Positions 34,500 to 46,541 of a DNA stretch of 64,000 bases are shown one piece after another. The notes beneath the pieces were generated by a model. It did not search any database and was not told the origin of the DNA. It saw only the letters and a list, made by a program, of their open reading frames with translations. Both the position numbers and the translations under genes were made by a program. This stretch comes from Brienomyrus brachyistius (Eukaryota; Chordata; Actinopteri; Osteoglossiformes; Mormyridae): assembly GCF_023856365.1 (NCBI RefSeq), contig NW_026042768.1, positions 36,748-100,747 of the forward strand, read 5' to 3'. Numbering within the stretch: position 1 is the first letter of the stretch; each line of letters starts with the position of its first letter.

Positions 34500-34760
34500 G
34501 GGAGACATATGGGAAGGACGCGGTGTCAGACCTGCCCCAGTGGGACGAATGTGGTTTTCCTAGTAACAGCAGCTTCAGTCCCAATCAGATAAGCCAGATG
34601 CGTCTGAAATTAGAGGAACGGGATCAGACTGGTTGCTCAGGGACTAATGTGGTAGAACTAAAACAGAGACAAATTGGACGGTGTTTCAATTGTGGGAAAA
34701 TGAGACAAAGCAGGCAGAGGAGATGCGGGTGGCAAAGAAGCATGAGATAAGGAATGCAGA
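34500..34760 (+). pseudogene. Possible gag-like fragment with half zinc knuckle
   Basis: The frame contains RCFNCGK, the first half of a CCHC knuckle, after a basic region. The second half (H..C) is missing. The frame is short, so this is only suggestive. Confidence 0.25.
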
Positions 34761-34954
34761 GAATGTGGATGAGGGTGAGACTCCTGTGAAAACTGTGTAT
34801 TGAAAATTAGGGCCATAGTATTGTCATCCATCCTGTCAGGGTATGGAAATACACTGAGGGTAAATGGCCTAATGCAGGAAGTGTCTTAATCCTATAACAT
34901 CCAGCTGATTCAGGCTGTGGGGGACAGTGTAGTACTGCACTCTTCTGGCTGGGA

Positions 34955-35190
34955 CCTTGAATAAATGAATGAATGTTACATTTATACAGCCCTTTTCTAA
35001 GATACACAAAGAGCTTTACAGAAGCACTGGGGAGCCACTTCAACCCAAACGTGAGGCAGCAGGAGAGGGGGCCCAGGCAGAGAGAACAGCCAACAAGACG
35101 GGTGCTTCCACAGACAGGACGGGGGCCCCGGCAGACCAACGCTGACGACTCCTGGGACCAAGTCAACAGAGCAGCTGTCGTCATTGTGAC
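34955..35190 (-). mobile_element. LINE 3'-end fragment
   Basis: It begins acatttatacagcccttttc and aaagagctttacag, the standard minus-strand start of an L2-like fish LINE 3' end, followed by ggagccacttcaacccaaac. Confidence 0.55.
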
Positions 35191-35202
35191 TCACCCTCAT
35201 AC

Positions 35203-35479
35203 ATCCATCCATTGTCTAAACCGCTTATGCTACTGGGTCGCGGGGGGTCCAGAGCCTATCCTGGCAGGATCTGTGCACGAGGCAGGGAACAACCCAGGAC
35301 GGGGGGGCAGCTCATTGCAAGGCACATTCACACACCATTCACACACACATGCACTCCTACGGCCAATTTAGCAAGAGAGAACATGCAAACTCCCCACACA
35401 TGTGACCCAGGCGGAGACTCGAACCTGAGTCCCAGTGGTGGGAGGTAACAGTGCTAATCACTGCACCACCAAGCAGCCC
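35203..35479 (-). mobile_element. V-SINE-like element with internal deletion
   Basis: It has the (atcc) tail, the gcttatgctactgggtcgcg core and a tRNA-like head at the high-coordinate end, but lacks the tccggtttccccccac segment. The flanks duplicate caccctcatacat (35192-35204 and 35480-35492). Confidence 0.88.
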
Positions 35480-35492
35480 CACCCTCATACAT

Positions 35493-35936
35493 GATTTCTG
35501 ATTCTTGATTTTAATCCCCTTTTCTGTTTTTGGCAACATATAAAGTGCTGTGAATGTCACTGTCAGATTGTCATATCATCCTCCAGTTGTCCCTTGTCAC
35601 CCTGGATGCACATTGAGTGTTTGCTAAATATTTTATCTTGTAGTGTTCCTGATTTTTTCCTGTGTTTTAATTTGCAATTCTCAAATTTCATGACTGGCAT
35701 CCGTGGGGACGATTAATTAAACCTGTTAACTCTGCACTTCAATTTCAAACTGTTGGTAACATGTGTACATATTTTTGTCTGATCTTTTCACCACCAGGTG
35801 GCGATATAGCAACTCCAGAGTTATTGATGGCTAGAACAAAAAAAACACAGTAACACAGAGGTGTAGCTAAAAATTCTGGGCCCCTGACAGAATGTCACCT
35901 TGCGCCCTCTGTCGAATTTTACATTCTGTGAAAGAG
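35493..35936. other. No supported feature
   Basis: AT-rich. The piece gggcccctgacagaatgtca near 35878 slightly resembles the interior of GC-rich hAT MITEs. Confidence 0.3.
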
Positions 35937-36870
35937 ATTTGTTGAGCCATCTTCCAATGTAATCCAATCCAGCTCTTTATTTGAAAAGCACTTTAAACAA
36001 CCTTATGGACCAAAGTGCTGCACAAAGGAATAAATAAAAACATTCACACACTTAAAAACGAAGTAAAAGAAATTTAATAAAAACCAAAACATTCAATGTG
36101 AGTAAAAGGCCATTAATAAAAATTTAAAAAAATCAATTAATTAATAAAGAAAAGGCTAAGATTAAAATAAGATTTACTATTAAAATTAACATCTCACAAT
36201 GTGTCAAAGGTGAAGGAGAAGAGATTAGAAGAGATTTAAAAACGGACAGAGGGGATTCCTCTCTAATGTGAAAAGGCAAGTCATTCCACATTTTAGGAGC
36301 TGCGACTGCAAAGGCTCGATCCCCTCTAAGCTCACGCTGAGTCTTAGGAACCGTCAGGAACAGCTGATCAGCTGACCTGAGAGAGCGGGTGGGGGTGTAA
36401 GGGTGAAGCAGCTCACAGAGGTCAGATGGAGCAAGACCACTGAGGGCTTTAAAAGCAAATAACAGAATTTTAAAATGAATCCTAAAATGTACGGGCAGCC
36501 AGTGGAGTGAGGCTAAAATGGGGGAGACATGCTCATATTTCCATGTGCGGCAGCATTTTGAACCTTCTGGAGGTGAACAATAGTGGAGCCTCTAACCCCA
36601 ACATAGAGGGCGTTACAGTGGTCCAAACTAGTAGTGACAAAAGAGTGGATTACTGTCTCAAAGTGCTGCCTAGAAAGAATTGGCTTTATTTTGGCCAACT
36701 GCCTCAATTGTAAAAAGCTTGACTTGACAACTAACCTTATCTGAGTGTCAAACTTAAGGTTGGTGTCGACTTTATGTGTGTGATGTGTGATGACTGGTTT
36801 ACAATATTGTTCCAAGGAACCTAAAATTACAGTGGAGGTCAGAGGAGTGGAGTTACCAAAAACCAACACT
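35937..36870 (-). pseudogene. L2-like LINE, 3' half
   Basis: The low-coordinate end is the LINE 3' terminus (tccagctctttatttgaaaa). On the minus strand 36513-36869 encodes KSSFLQLRQLAKIKPILSRQ, VIHSFVTTSLDHCNALYVGV and HLQKVQNAAAHGN, the RT C-terminal region of L2-type LINEs. A frameshift and stops follow toward the expected HWLPV motif. Confidence 0.75.
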
Positions 36871-38425
36871 TCTGTCCATTACCTCCCCACTTCCTTGTTA
36901 GTTACAATATTTGTTCTGCATTACTGTACTGCTTTGGAGCCTTTTGATATTAAGGTGAATAACACAGGTGAAAAATTAAGGTGAAAAAAGAGACAGATGC
37001 ATTGACAGCAGTCGTGGCCACACTTTGGACTGGGAGTGTAAGAGCAAAGGAAACTGAATCCACTATGTTCTGTCCTGTAAATTTTTATTAAACACCACAT
37101 GACACACATACGAGTCCTGTTTTAACTTTCAGGGCTGATGGTCTGCAGCCTGGCTTGTGTTCTACAGTGCAGCGCAGGTGCAGTCACTGTGCTGAGCCCG
37201 GCGTTATATTAATGACGCAGCCTTTCACACTGACCAGTGAGAAATAACCTTGAAAATGACTGTGCTCTTTGTGGTTCTCCTTTTTTCTTACCACCAAGCA
37301 AGAGACTAAACATATTTTCTACTTATCAGTTATCAGAAATCAGAAATGTCATGCAGTAATCAGAGGTTAGACAGCAAGAATGACTTTTGTATTTTTATCT
37401 TTTGTCAATCTTTTATCCAGCGACTACTAATTCTCATCGGGGTCTGGAGAGGGTGGGACCTGTCCCAGGAAGCACAGAGCACAGGCCTGCATGGGATGCC
37501 ATTCCACACAAGCAAAAACAATTAAGATGGTCAGATTTGCCTCACTGTGTGATTTTGACTGAAAGATGCTAAGCACAGTCTTGTGTGTATAAAAATGCGT
37601 AGATTCATTTAACTTTAACAATGAGATTCAGCAACATGACCTTATAGTGTTAATGATCGGTATCTTACTGGTATTAACTGAATTATGCAAAATTCTACAT
37701 TATTCTATATTATTGCACCCAAATTGTTCATACTGACTAAATGTAATTACTGACATCCTGGACATACTGCTTTTTAGGTTTGAATTTAAAATGTTAGTAG
37801 ACAAATTCATGCTGTCAATAACATCTCACTTGCTCACCCACTTTTAGATAAAAATACCCTTTGTGGTTTTTCTAGTGAAGCAGTGGGCCTGAGCTGAGGA
37901 CCTGATGGTTGTGTGGTTTTCGCTCACTGAGAAGAGAGACACAAACACCCTGCTCTCAGTCGGTCAGTCTTCCTGTAAAATGCAGAGGTGAGACTGCTAG
38001 TGGAAAATTACTGACTGCAGCGTCAACAACACATATAAACAGCAGCACAAACAAAATGTTCCACAAATGCAGGACATCTGTATGCTTACAGCACACATCA
38101 GACACGCTGACCCTCAGCACTGAGCTCCTCCAGGCTCTGTGCTCTCCCTCTTCTCTTCAATTTCTACACAAATCACTGCTGCTCCAGTGAAGATCCTGAA
38201 TTTTGCAGGTGATACTACTGTGTTTGCCATCATAACTGAAGGTGATGAGTCTGCCTACAGACTGGAAGTCGTACAGCTGACCATCCAGTTCTGAACTCAC
38301 ATTATCCCAAATGTCCACATGCTTAGACTCCTCTCATCATCAGGGAGGAGCGTCCCTTGGCACTGTAGAGTAGATGGATGAGAGCAGGCTGATAACAAGG
38401 CTGTCATCAATTTTATGTGACACCT
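36871..38425. other. Repeat debris, no supported gene
   Basis: A plus-strand ATG at 37256 opens a 17-codon leader-like peptide (MTVLFVVLLFSYHQARD) that then stops; no following exon was found. The block 37900-38060 resembles 39350-39480 (both contain a tgtgtggtttt and gtcagtcttcctg core), so it is a duplicated segment of unknown nature. Confidence 0.3.
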
Positions 38426-38575
38426 CTCACCCCCCCAGCAGACTATGGAGGCCCGTAAGGGCAGCTCCTTCAGTAAGAGACTCAGACACCCGGCGTGTGA
38501 CAGAACGGTACCGCAGGTCATTGGGCCCCACAGCAGTCAGGCTTTATAATCTGCACTCTGCTCATTGAACTTTTC
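38426..38575 (+). mobile_element. Rex1-like LINE 3' fragment
   Basis: The sequence reads ARKGSSFSKRLRHPACDR- and VPQVIGPHSSQ-like residues, typical of the far C-terminal end of fish Rex-type ORF2. Confidence 0.45.
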
Positions 38576-39500
38576 CCCTGTTCACTGTCTTCTGATACAG
38601 TTTCTATCTGCTGCTGATCTGCAATATTGTTCCTCCTTATTCACTGATGTGCAGTGTTGCATTGAGCCAGTGCATTATGCCCTGTGTGGCAGCTTCCTTT
38701 GGGAGGCTAATATCTGGCACATGAGCAATAATGTTACATGCAATAGGATTGTGTATAAGTTAAGGATTGTGTATAAGTTAATTTTAATATTCCTATAATA
38801 TTCCTCTGTATGTAATATATTCTTATTTTTTGTTTCTATTATTACCCTATATTTATATATACATCCATTTCTTTTACATTCATAATGATGTTGTTTGTTG
38901 TTTTGTGCCCCACTGCTCTTGTAACAAGCCTCAGTCTTGACTCTCCCTTTTAAGGTCTTGGCCTTAAATCACACTCGATATAGGTGGTGTCGTCCCCATC
39001 ACCCTGACCAGGATACATGCTGTAAGATTAATGGATGGTGTTTATCTGTGTGATGAAAAAGAATGTGAATAAAACAAAAATGTACCATTATAAATGGGAG
39101 CCCTAGGATGTGTGGTGGTTAGAGATGTGGACTGATGAGAATTTTGCTTTTCTAAAGTTCTGTTGTGAAAACTGTACATTCCGTTCCATGTACAGTAGTG
39201 ATATGTAGCAATCATGTGCTCCAGTCAAATGTCCAGCTGCATGAATAATAATGGTGGCTTGTTTGGATAAAATAACTTAGGCTGAATACTTGAAAGCGTG
39301 ACCTGGGTGAGGTAGAGAGGAAACAGGGTCTTACAAGAAGCAGATATTGTTCTGTCTGTGTGGTTTTTACTCTTTGCAAAGTGAGTCCAGCACAGTGCAG
39401 TCAGTGGGTCAGTCTTCCTGAGCTGCATCTAACCAGTGGAAACATCTGCAGCACTGCAGAGAAGCACTCAGCAGACAAACAAACCCAAACAGCTTACAGC
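38576..39500. other. No supported gene
   Basis: Mostly AT-rich LINE-tail-like sequence. See the preceding debris entry for the duplicated block at 39350-39480. Confidence 0.3.
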
Positions 39501-39506
39501 TGTATG

Positions 39507-39700
39507 TCACTTTTGGACAGAGGTGGACAAAGTACACAACTTCACTACTTGAGTTAAGTATAGATACTCCTCGTCAAATAATACTCAAAGTTTTTCAGTT
39601 AATTTTTTACTTCAGTTAAAGTACTGGAGTATTTGCATCTAAAAATACTTAAGTATTCAAAAGTACATTATGTTTTAAATGCAAGACATTTTTCAGAACC
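39507..39700 (+). mobile_element. Non-autonomous hAT-like fragment
   Basis: It starts with cagaggtggacaaagtacac, then cttgagttaagtatagatac and repeated agtac motifs, a frequent vertebrate hAT-derived repeat start. Its other end is not visible. Confidence 0.45.
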
Positions 39701-39899
39701 TAATGACTCCTGAACACCCCACTGAATACACTGACTGGCTTGTACATCTTGTAGAATAAAAAGCTTGTGGAATATGATACAATGACTATAGAAACACAAC
39801 TGACATAACAAAAGTACAGCCATTGTCATTTTCATCTTATTTAACACCCCCCACCCCACTCACACAAAAGAGCATGGTAGTGTTCTTACAGAGCCGTAG

Positions 39900-40015
39900 C
39901 AGTGTGTGTGTGTGCATGTGTGCATGTGTGTTTGTGTGTGTGTGTGTCTATGTGTGTGTGTGTTTGTGTGTCTGTGTATGTTTGTGTGTGTGTCTATGTG
40001 TGTGTATGTTTGTGA
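39900..40015. repeat. (TG)n microsatellite with interruptions
   Basis: About 115 bases of TG repeats with regular tct, ttt and tat interruptions. The valine/cysteine-rich frames across it are artefacts. Confidence 0.9.
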
Positions 40016-40596
40016 GCCAAGTAACAAGACAGGGAGCAAGAAACAAAACTCCTCTTTCTTAATTATCCACATCGTTATTAACGACACAGGTATATATACA
40101 GGTACATATACAGGTACATGTATATACTCAAAAATACATCCAGAACACACAATTAAATGAAAAACGTAATTTAAGAACACTTGAAATTTTCATTCAGTTT
40201 CTTTCATCTGTTTAATATAATCGATCAGTCCCTGTGCGTTTGCCCCAAACCATTCAGCATGGTACACAAGGGAGACAAGTAAGCATGTGTGACATCAAAG
40301 AACTGATTGCAGCAACTCAGCCTTTCCACAACATTAAAGCCGCTTATTCCCCCCCATGCCATGAAGAAATAATCTCTGTGGCTCCCCTCTCCCCCTCCCT
40401 CAGCCCCCAGTCTGGCTTGAACATTTGCACTTCCAGTAAAAATGCGCCCCAAACACACTGACACCAAACTCAGCACCGGTGCTCCGTAAAATCCCGTGAT
40501 TCAGTCTCAGAAGCACTGGCTCCCCTGCCCTCCTCTGAACATTATTAAAGCTACACCCTGAACACTCTGTGTGACTGACATGAATGAGAAGCATCT
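40016..40596. other. Probable 3' flank of the NITR locus
   Basis: No coding signal. An AATAAA on the minus strand overlaps the TAA stop of the receptor gene at 40596-40601. Confidence 0.35.
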
Positions 40597-41697
40597 TTAT
40601 TCATAATCTCTGTAGCGGAGGTCAGAATACAGAGTGTCATTATTCCCGTCTTTCTTCTGTCTCCTGGGTTTTGGCTTCTTAAGGTTCAGGGCAGCGTAAT
40701 TCAGTGTGTCCTCGTCATGGCACTGTGGAGACAAAGATGGCAGAATTGGATGGATCAAATCGGTTTGCTATTACCTATTTTCACAAATAGCACTTAAAAT
40801 GCTGATCCCAGGATGGAAATCAGTCTGAGGTTCATTTGTTTTACTGACGATTTGTAATTTGAAATATTTATTACATACTTGCTTGCGTGACCATTCCACT
40901 TTTGATATATCACTGTTCTTTTCATCTGTTTAAAATATATAACACATCAATATATTATTTAATTTCGCACGGTATCATACCGTGGTCAGATAACATTCCG
41001 AATTTTCAAGCAATCAACATCCTTTTTGTCTCAAAAATGAAAGTAAAAATGACTTCTGTCAATTTAAGTGTGCATGTTTGGATACGTGTCATTTGTTCTC
41101 ATATATCATATATAATAAAATTGCTATAAAGGAGATCTTGGTAATAAAAGTTATTGATATGCAACTTATTGCAACATGTATATTTCAATAGATTTTGCAA
41201 AATATGAAAGATATAATACAAAAATGTAAATCTTACAGTACAAAAAGGTTTATATAAATAAGGTGAGATTTAATAATGGATTTTAAAACTGTATTACCTG
41301 CAAGAGTGGTTTTAATATGAAAATGTTATCTATCATAAAACAATTTTATATTTCTATAATTTGTTAAAATCTACATTTTGTCCTTCTGAGTGCATAAAGC
41401 CGGGCAGCGTACCTGCACAGTGTGTACAGGTCAGTTTACATCTTATACAAATGAGAGCAACGTTCAGAATAATGCTGCAAGATAAAACTATCAGCAAGCC
41501 AGAGTGAAGAGGATCCAGCAGCTTCTGAAAGCCTGTAACAAAGAGATAGATTTCAGCATAATGATATAGAGACACATTTCCCATTTGCTTACATTACATT
41601 AGTTAAAGATCAAATCGATAACACATTACAGCAGTTGTTTTGTAAATAGTCCATTTTTAACATGAACTTCTAGTATTTTGCATTTTAACAATTTATA

Positions 41698-41877
41698 TTA
41701 ATATTTGAAATAATTATTAAATTAGGCTCCGGACCCCCCGCGACCCAATAGGATAAGCGGTTTGGAAAATGGATGGATGGATGGATATTAATATTTGAAA
41801 TAATTATTAAATTAGGCTCCGGACCCCCCGCGACCCAATAGGATAAGCGGTTTGGAAAATGGATGGATGGATGGATA
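41698..41877 (+). repeat. 90-bp tandem duplication containing a SINE tail
   Basis: Two units of exactly 90 bp (ggctcc at 41725 and 41815) each hold aatatttgaaataattatta and the last ~55 bases of the V-SINE (cgcgacccaataggataagc, ending in (ggat)n). It sits in the intron between the second Ig exon and the transmembrane exon. Confidence 0.9.
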
Positions 41878-42004
41878 ATTATTAAATTAACATCTGTGTA
41901 ATTTAATTTAAGCACTTAAATTAGAAAATTCATTACATTAAAAAAAGAAATAAATGTCTTAATAGCAGAATAAGCTAAATAAAACTTTGAAGCAGATATA
42001 CTCT

Positions 42005-42118
42005 CCACACTGGGTGCTACCATCTATATCCAGCTGTGTGCCGTTCCCAAACAGCATCTCCCCACACTGGGTGTTACCATCTATATCCAGCTATGTGCCG
42101 TTCCCAAACAGCATCTCC
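42005..42118 (-). repeat. 57-bp tandem duplication of the J-like exon end and splice donor
   Basis: 42005-42061 and 42062-42118 differ at about two positions. Each holds the J-like GEMLFGNGT, the following LDIDG and its gtaaca/gtagca donor. The copy nearer the V core has TAG (42091-42093) where the distal copy has CAG (42034-42036). 57 is a multiple of three, so either donor keeps phase. Confidence 0.93.
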
Positions 42119-43129
42119 CCACACATGGCCACAGCGCAGTAGTAAGTCCCAGCATCGGAGAGGCTGAGGTTCCCCTTGGGGAGGCTGTAGACGCAGCTCC
42201 GTGTAGGAGATCCAGCCTCAGGGCTCTTCTCACACTCATCACTGCTGTTTCCATGGCTGTAAATGACTCCAGGAAGGGATTCTCCTGATCCATGTCTGAA
42301 CCAGTAAACACTGTGTTCTCCTGCACAGCTCCCAGTCTCTATCATACACTGCAGGCTCACAGAGTCTCCTGGCTGCAATAGACACAGGCTGCTGTACCAC
42401 AGTCCTGCTGTTGGAGTCTTTACCTGAAAAGCAAAATAGTCATGATGACAGCCCTTTGAGAATAACAATGGAAAATACAGATCCTCAAAAATTGTTCTTA
42501 CAGATTTTTGGGAACTGAATCGATGTTCTTCTAGCCATCCAAGAAATCAGTAACTTCTTGGAGAACAGCTGACATTCTTCTCTCTTTTTATTGTATTACT
42601 GCTTATTAGTATATATCAGGTAACACTATACATTAACTGCACCTACATAATACCTAAATAAAAATTATATGATAATAACAAACATTATAATCATATAATG
42701 TCTTGTATTAATGTATGAAGGTAGATGAATATATTAATTTCAATTCAAAGAAATGAAGTGTGTAAAGTGTACTTTATATTTTCATGATTTTCGTGACTTT
42801 ACATTTGGTTTATGTTGCCCCTTTTCCACAGGAAGGTATTTATTGTTTTTGCATATTTAGCTCTTGATGTGTTTTGGTATTTTTGAGCATTTTGCTGTAG
42901 TACCTGCATAATTTAATTCAAGAGCCGAAGAGCTGTTTGCCCATTACTAGTTTGTCTATCTTTTAACATTAAAGAAAAAGTATACATAGTAAAAGGAATT
43001 ACTTGGTTTCGTAGTTCCTCCTATTTATTTTCTTATGCACACAAAAGTAAGTTTTTCCGTTCAACCATAGCACTACAGCGAAAAGCAAAACGTCATGGCA
43101 AATACAATTATGCTTTATTCCAATACACA

Positions 43130-43875
43130 TTGCTAATTTTTCTTATTATTACATTTATTCAGCATAATATCTTCAAAGGTTTCATGATTTAATTTGCAAT
43201 CTTCTGGCCTGAAATCTTTTCCTGCTACACTGAAGACTCTCTCAGCGTGTGCAGAGAAAGCTGCAGCCAAAGGGTTGGCATCCTCTGATAAACATGGTTG
43301 GTTCAGGTATCGGTGACATTATGTGAACCTTTCAGGCAGGAATAGGGACTAGTTTGACTTTTGATGCAGGAAAAGTGTTTGGGACGTTTCTTAGGTTAGA
43401 AACTGCCGTCACTGCAGCCAACACTGACTTTTAAGGAGAGACACTCAGCTCTTCCTATGAGCAGATCCACCATGGTGCACAAAATGACAGTATAATTATA
43501 TATTTTAGGTGACACTTCAAATGTGCATTATTTCATTCTTTACAAAACGACATTTTTATAACAATGATGTATAACAATGTTAATGTGTTTATGTATAATT
43601 CATATTTAAATTAAAGTTCATATTTTAGTTAAAAGCTACACCTACAGTACGTATATGAACTTGAATTTGAATCCAAACCCTTTTTCGTTCTTCTTCTTTA
43701 AATTCAAATATAAATTTCAATGCCACAACCTGTTTTCAACCACAATTCAAATGTAATTCAGATAACAAAATGAACTGAAATCAAGTTCATATATGTATTC
43801 AAAATCCTGAATTTTAGGATACGTATTTGAGAATTTCATTCTCAAATCAGTTCTGAATGGTGCACATCCCTAGTT
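43130..43875 (-). mobile_element. Decayed hAT element with transposase C-terminus
   Basis: The minus strand at 43262-43150 reads SAHAERVFSVAGKDFRPEDC, KLNHETFEDIMLNK, the hAT dimerisation motif. The far side at about 43870 has ctagggatgtgcaccattca, a hAT-like terminal sequence. Most of the transposase is deleted. It lies in the large NITR intron. Confidence 0.7.
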
Positions 43876-44122
43876 CATATGTTAAATCATGCATTTTTTT
43901 TTCAGAGTGAATACACACTGACTGCTCAGATAAATAACGTCAAAAATAATTTTCTTTTGTTGCTTAAGATTTTTGCACAGTCCTATACTGTATATAACAA
44001 CTCAAACATTTTTTTATGTTATTTGTTTTAAAGAGGCTGCAATGTGTAACATTAACATCTGTATAAAGAGAAGGTTAGGCTTTTGGCTGACAGCAAGCAA
44101 AATGCAACAAATTGTATAATAA

Positions 44123-44142
44123 TAATAATAATAATAATAATG
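44123..44142. repeat. (AAT)n microsatellite
   Basis: A short ataataata run in the NITR intron. Confidence 0.7.
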
Positions 44143-45244
44143 AATGATTTTTGTTTGATGTTTAGAAAAACATTTATGGAACAAAGCAGACAATAAGGTA
44201 TCTTTGCTAATTTTATATTGACAAACAACTAAACTGTCAAAATTATTTTGCAGGGAATAATCTTACTGACATTATAATAAAGCAAATATGAAAATAGTTG
44301 GAATCTCATTTACCTGTGATTATGACAAAGGTTCCATTCCCGAAGGTGACCTCATGAAGAAACACAGCAGCACAATAATACACTGCAGAATCTGACGGCT
44401 CCACGTTAGAAATAGTGAGGTTAAAACTCCCCTCTGCATTCAGTAAGGAGTAACGTTTTATGCTTTTATATTCCTTGTAAAATTCACCAGGTACGTAGAG
44501 AAGTGCTTTCGCCATGGGCTGGGGCTTCCGACCAACAGCTTGCTTAAACAAAGTAACAAAAGTTGTTTCTCCTTGACAGAAGCATGTCAGGGTCACACTG
44601 TCTCCAAGCTGAACCCTCATCAGGTGACTGGGCTGAACAACATCTGTAGTCAGTGCAGTGTCTGCAAAAACAGAAAAACAAAAAAAATCATAATCAAATA
44701 AGACATATAATAGTAATCTAAATAACTATTAACTATGATGCAGATTAAATGGCCAATTCCACTGATCACATCATACAGATAAATGAAAATATTAAAATCC
44801 CAAAATAATTTATATTATAGGGCCTTACTAATGAAAATGAGAAGACCAAAGAGGTCTGAACATTTTTGTGCTTCCACTGTTTAGAATAAACTGCTCTGCT
44901 GCTAAGTGAGAGATCATGGTCGTGGTCGGGATGAAAGGGCAGGAAACAGAGAGGAAACAGAGAGACACACATCAGGCTGATCTGATTGGCTGTTCACATG
45001 GGAACTTAAGTAACAGTGAAAAAGCATTTTAATGTGCACTTACATGACGTTTATTAATTTACTCCTTAACATCCAGTTTAAAATGAGAACAATTAGATAA
45101 ACAGGAGCAGATACTGAGCATATAAAGTTCTTTGTACAGAGTGCTGAGATACTGTGGGAGAGGCATTTGCTAATCATCTCTCTCAGACAAGCTCAGCACA
45201 GTATGAGTCTGTTATCTATCTGATATTAGACAGTCTCTCATACA

Positions 45245-45475
45245 GTAATAATAATTGATACTTTATTGGTCCCTGTGGAGAAATTGTCTTAACTTCTCTC
45301 TCAACTTGCTCTCTTTTTTTTAGAGTAAACAGAGTAAGTTGTCTGCGAAGGGCAGCCACCCATAGTGATGCCCAGTGAGCTGGGGGTTAAGGGCCTCGCT
45401 CAAGGACGCAGATATGTGCTGTGGCTGGGTTTGAACCAGCGACCATCTTATTACAAGCACACAGGCATTAGATCT
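45245..45475 (-). mobile_element. SINE-like element, copy 2
   Basis: It has the same order as 28676-28895 (tactttattggtccctgtgg, gagctgggggttaagggcct, gctcaagga). The minus strand has cgctggttcaaacccag, a good B box for RNA polymerase III. Confidence 0.65.
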
Positions 45476-45799
45476 TCTAATCACACTTAAAAGGCAGATT
45501 AAATGTTCTTTCCACCATGCAAACAGAATGTAAATTGTAGCTTTACTGCTTAGATTTACATTCACACATTTGCATTTAAAACAAGCATTTTAAGTGATGT
45601 ACATGAGAGTAAATGGTGAATCAGTTTATTGCCACTCTACACATTACATTGGCGCCCATTATAAGTAACTGTACAGTGACATTGCAGTTCCTCAGTTGCT
45701 TTGATGCATTTCTGGAATCACCCTTAACATCTGCAAAACTGTAAGTGCATTTCCCAAAACAATTCGTGCAAACAGCACCACACAGATGGACTGTCTACA

Positions 45800-45965
45800 A
45801 AAAAAGTCATAGAGGCCACCAGCAGCCCGAATACCACACCGTAAGGCCGTATGTTAGGATGCTCTCTATGGCAGAGCGGTAGGAGGCCACCAGCAGGCCC
45901 GCATACCAGACCGTAAAGGCAGCATGTTAGGATGCTCTCTATGGCAGAGCAGTTGAAGGGTCCCG
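45800..45965 (-). pseudogene. Rex/CR1-like LINE RT fragment with internal tandem duplication
   Basis: The minus strand carries AIESILTC-like RT residues. A ~74-bp unit (gaggccaccagcag..atgctctctatggcagagc) is present twice in tandem, at about 45813-45886 and 45887-45955. Confidence 0.5.
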
Positions 45966-46233
45966 ATCAAGAAATCCGACAAGTTTCCCCAATAAGCCAG
46001 TAACCCCGCTTCATAGAACAGGCCACAGGACTGGTTTTGGTGAGATAGTCCGAGTAGTAGGTAGAAATCAGGATGGAGACTGAGTGTGGGGTCTAACAGG
46101 TGAGCAGATGTAGGACAGAATGTAGAGCCCTCTGGTGGAGTGCCTGTGCATGACTGAATGAATGGTTTGGGTCTGATGGTCTGAATAGTTGGTAGAAATA
46201 GGCACCTTCCTACCTGATGTGGTAGGTCTAGAT

Positions 46234-46541
46234 AAGGGGTCACCCAACATGGTGCCCCAAGGATGCCCCCCAATGACCACATGAGTTGCCCGTGGACCTG
46301 TTCTATAAAATAGCACAACTCACCAGCGAACATCATCTAAAATTTTATTTTGTCCTGTTTCTAATCTATCACATTTGCATTTATATAGATTTGAAATTGA
46401 ATATAAAAAAGCATTTAAAACATGTTTATCATGCATGAAGTTTAGACATGTTTAGGAGGGCGTTTAAAACTGATATCAAACTTCGTATGGCTCAGTACCC
46501 GTGAAGTAGCTCTCCGTTTATAAAAGGGTTGGTGACCCCTG
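46234..46541. mobile_element. hAT-type MITE, 308 bp, with perfect 8-bp target duplication
   Basis: The ends are aaggggtcacccaac and gttggtgacccctg, imperfect inverted repeats of the CAGGGGTCACCAAC type. The 8-mer gtctagat flanks it at 46226-46233 and 46542-46549. The interior includes gctctccgtttataaaaggg and is non-coding. Confidence 0.93.

Larger units (their letters stand above)
40597..44863 (-). pseudogene. nitr: Novel immune-type receptor (NITR) locus, apparently inactivated
   Basis: Cell-surface Ig-family receptor of bony fish, inhibitory type. Exons in order: possible leader 44863-44829; V domain 44661-44314 (phase 1 at both ends; DSVTLTCFCQG, DSAVYYCAAV, J-like VTFGNGTFVIIT, with Leu where the core Trp is usual); second V-type domain 42423-42078 or to 42021 (GEHSVYWFRHGSGESLPG, LSDAGTYYCAVAM, LFGNGT); transmembrane exon 41532-41413 (LLIVLSCSIILNVALICI); 47-nt exon 40925-40879; tail exon 40722-40597 with ITIM LNYAAL and ITIM-like TLYSDL, stop TAA. 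All GT/AG sites and phases agree. Defects: a one-base frameshift near 42375, an in-frame TAG at 42091-42093, and a leader whose 35-nt length is out of frame. The domain order is the NITR one. It may be a pseudogene or contain assembly errors. Confidence 0.88.

Noticed and set aside
37256..37309. Signal-peptide-like start MTVLFVVLLFSYH
   Set aside because: It stops after 17 codons with no convincing donor and no Ig exon on the plus strand.
39350..39480. Recombination signal sequence (cacagtg with distant A-rich nonamer)
   Set aside because: The spacer is about 20 bases with a weak nonamer and no adjoining V or J segment; chance match.
39900..40180. Val/Cys-rich and Thr/His-rich frames
   Set aside because: They are produced by the (TG)n microsatellite.
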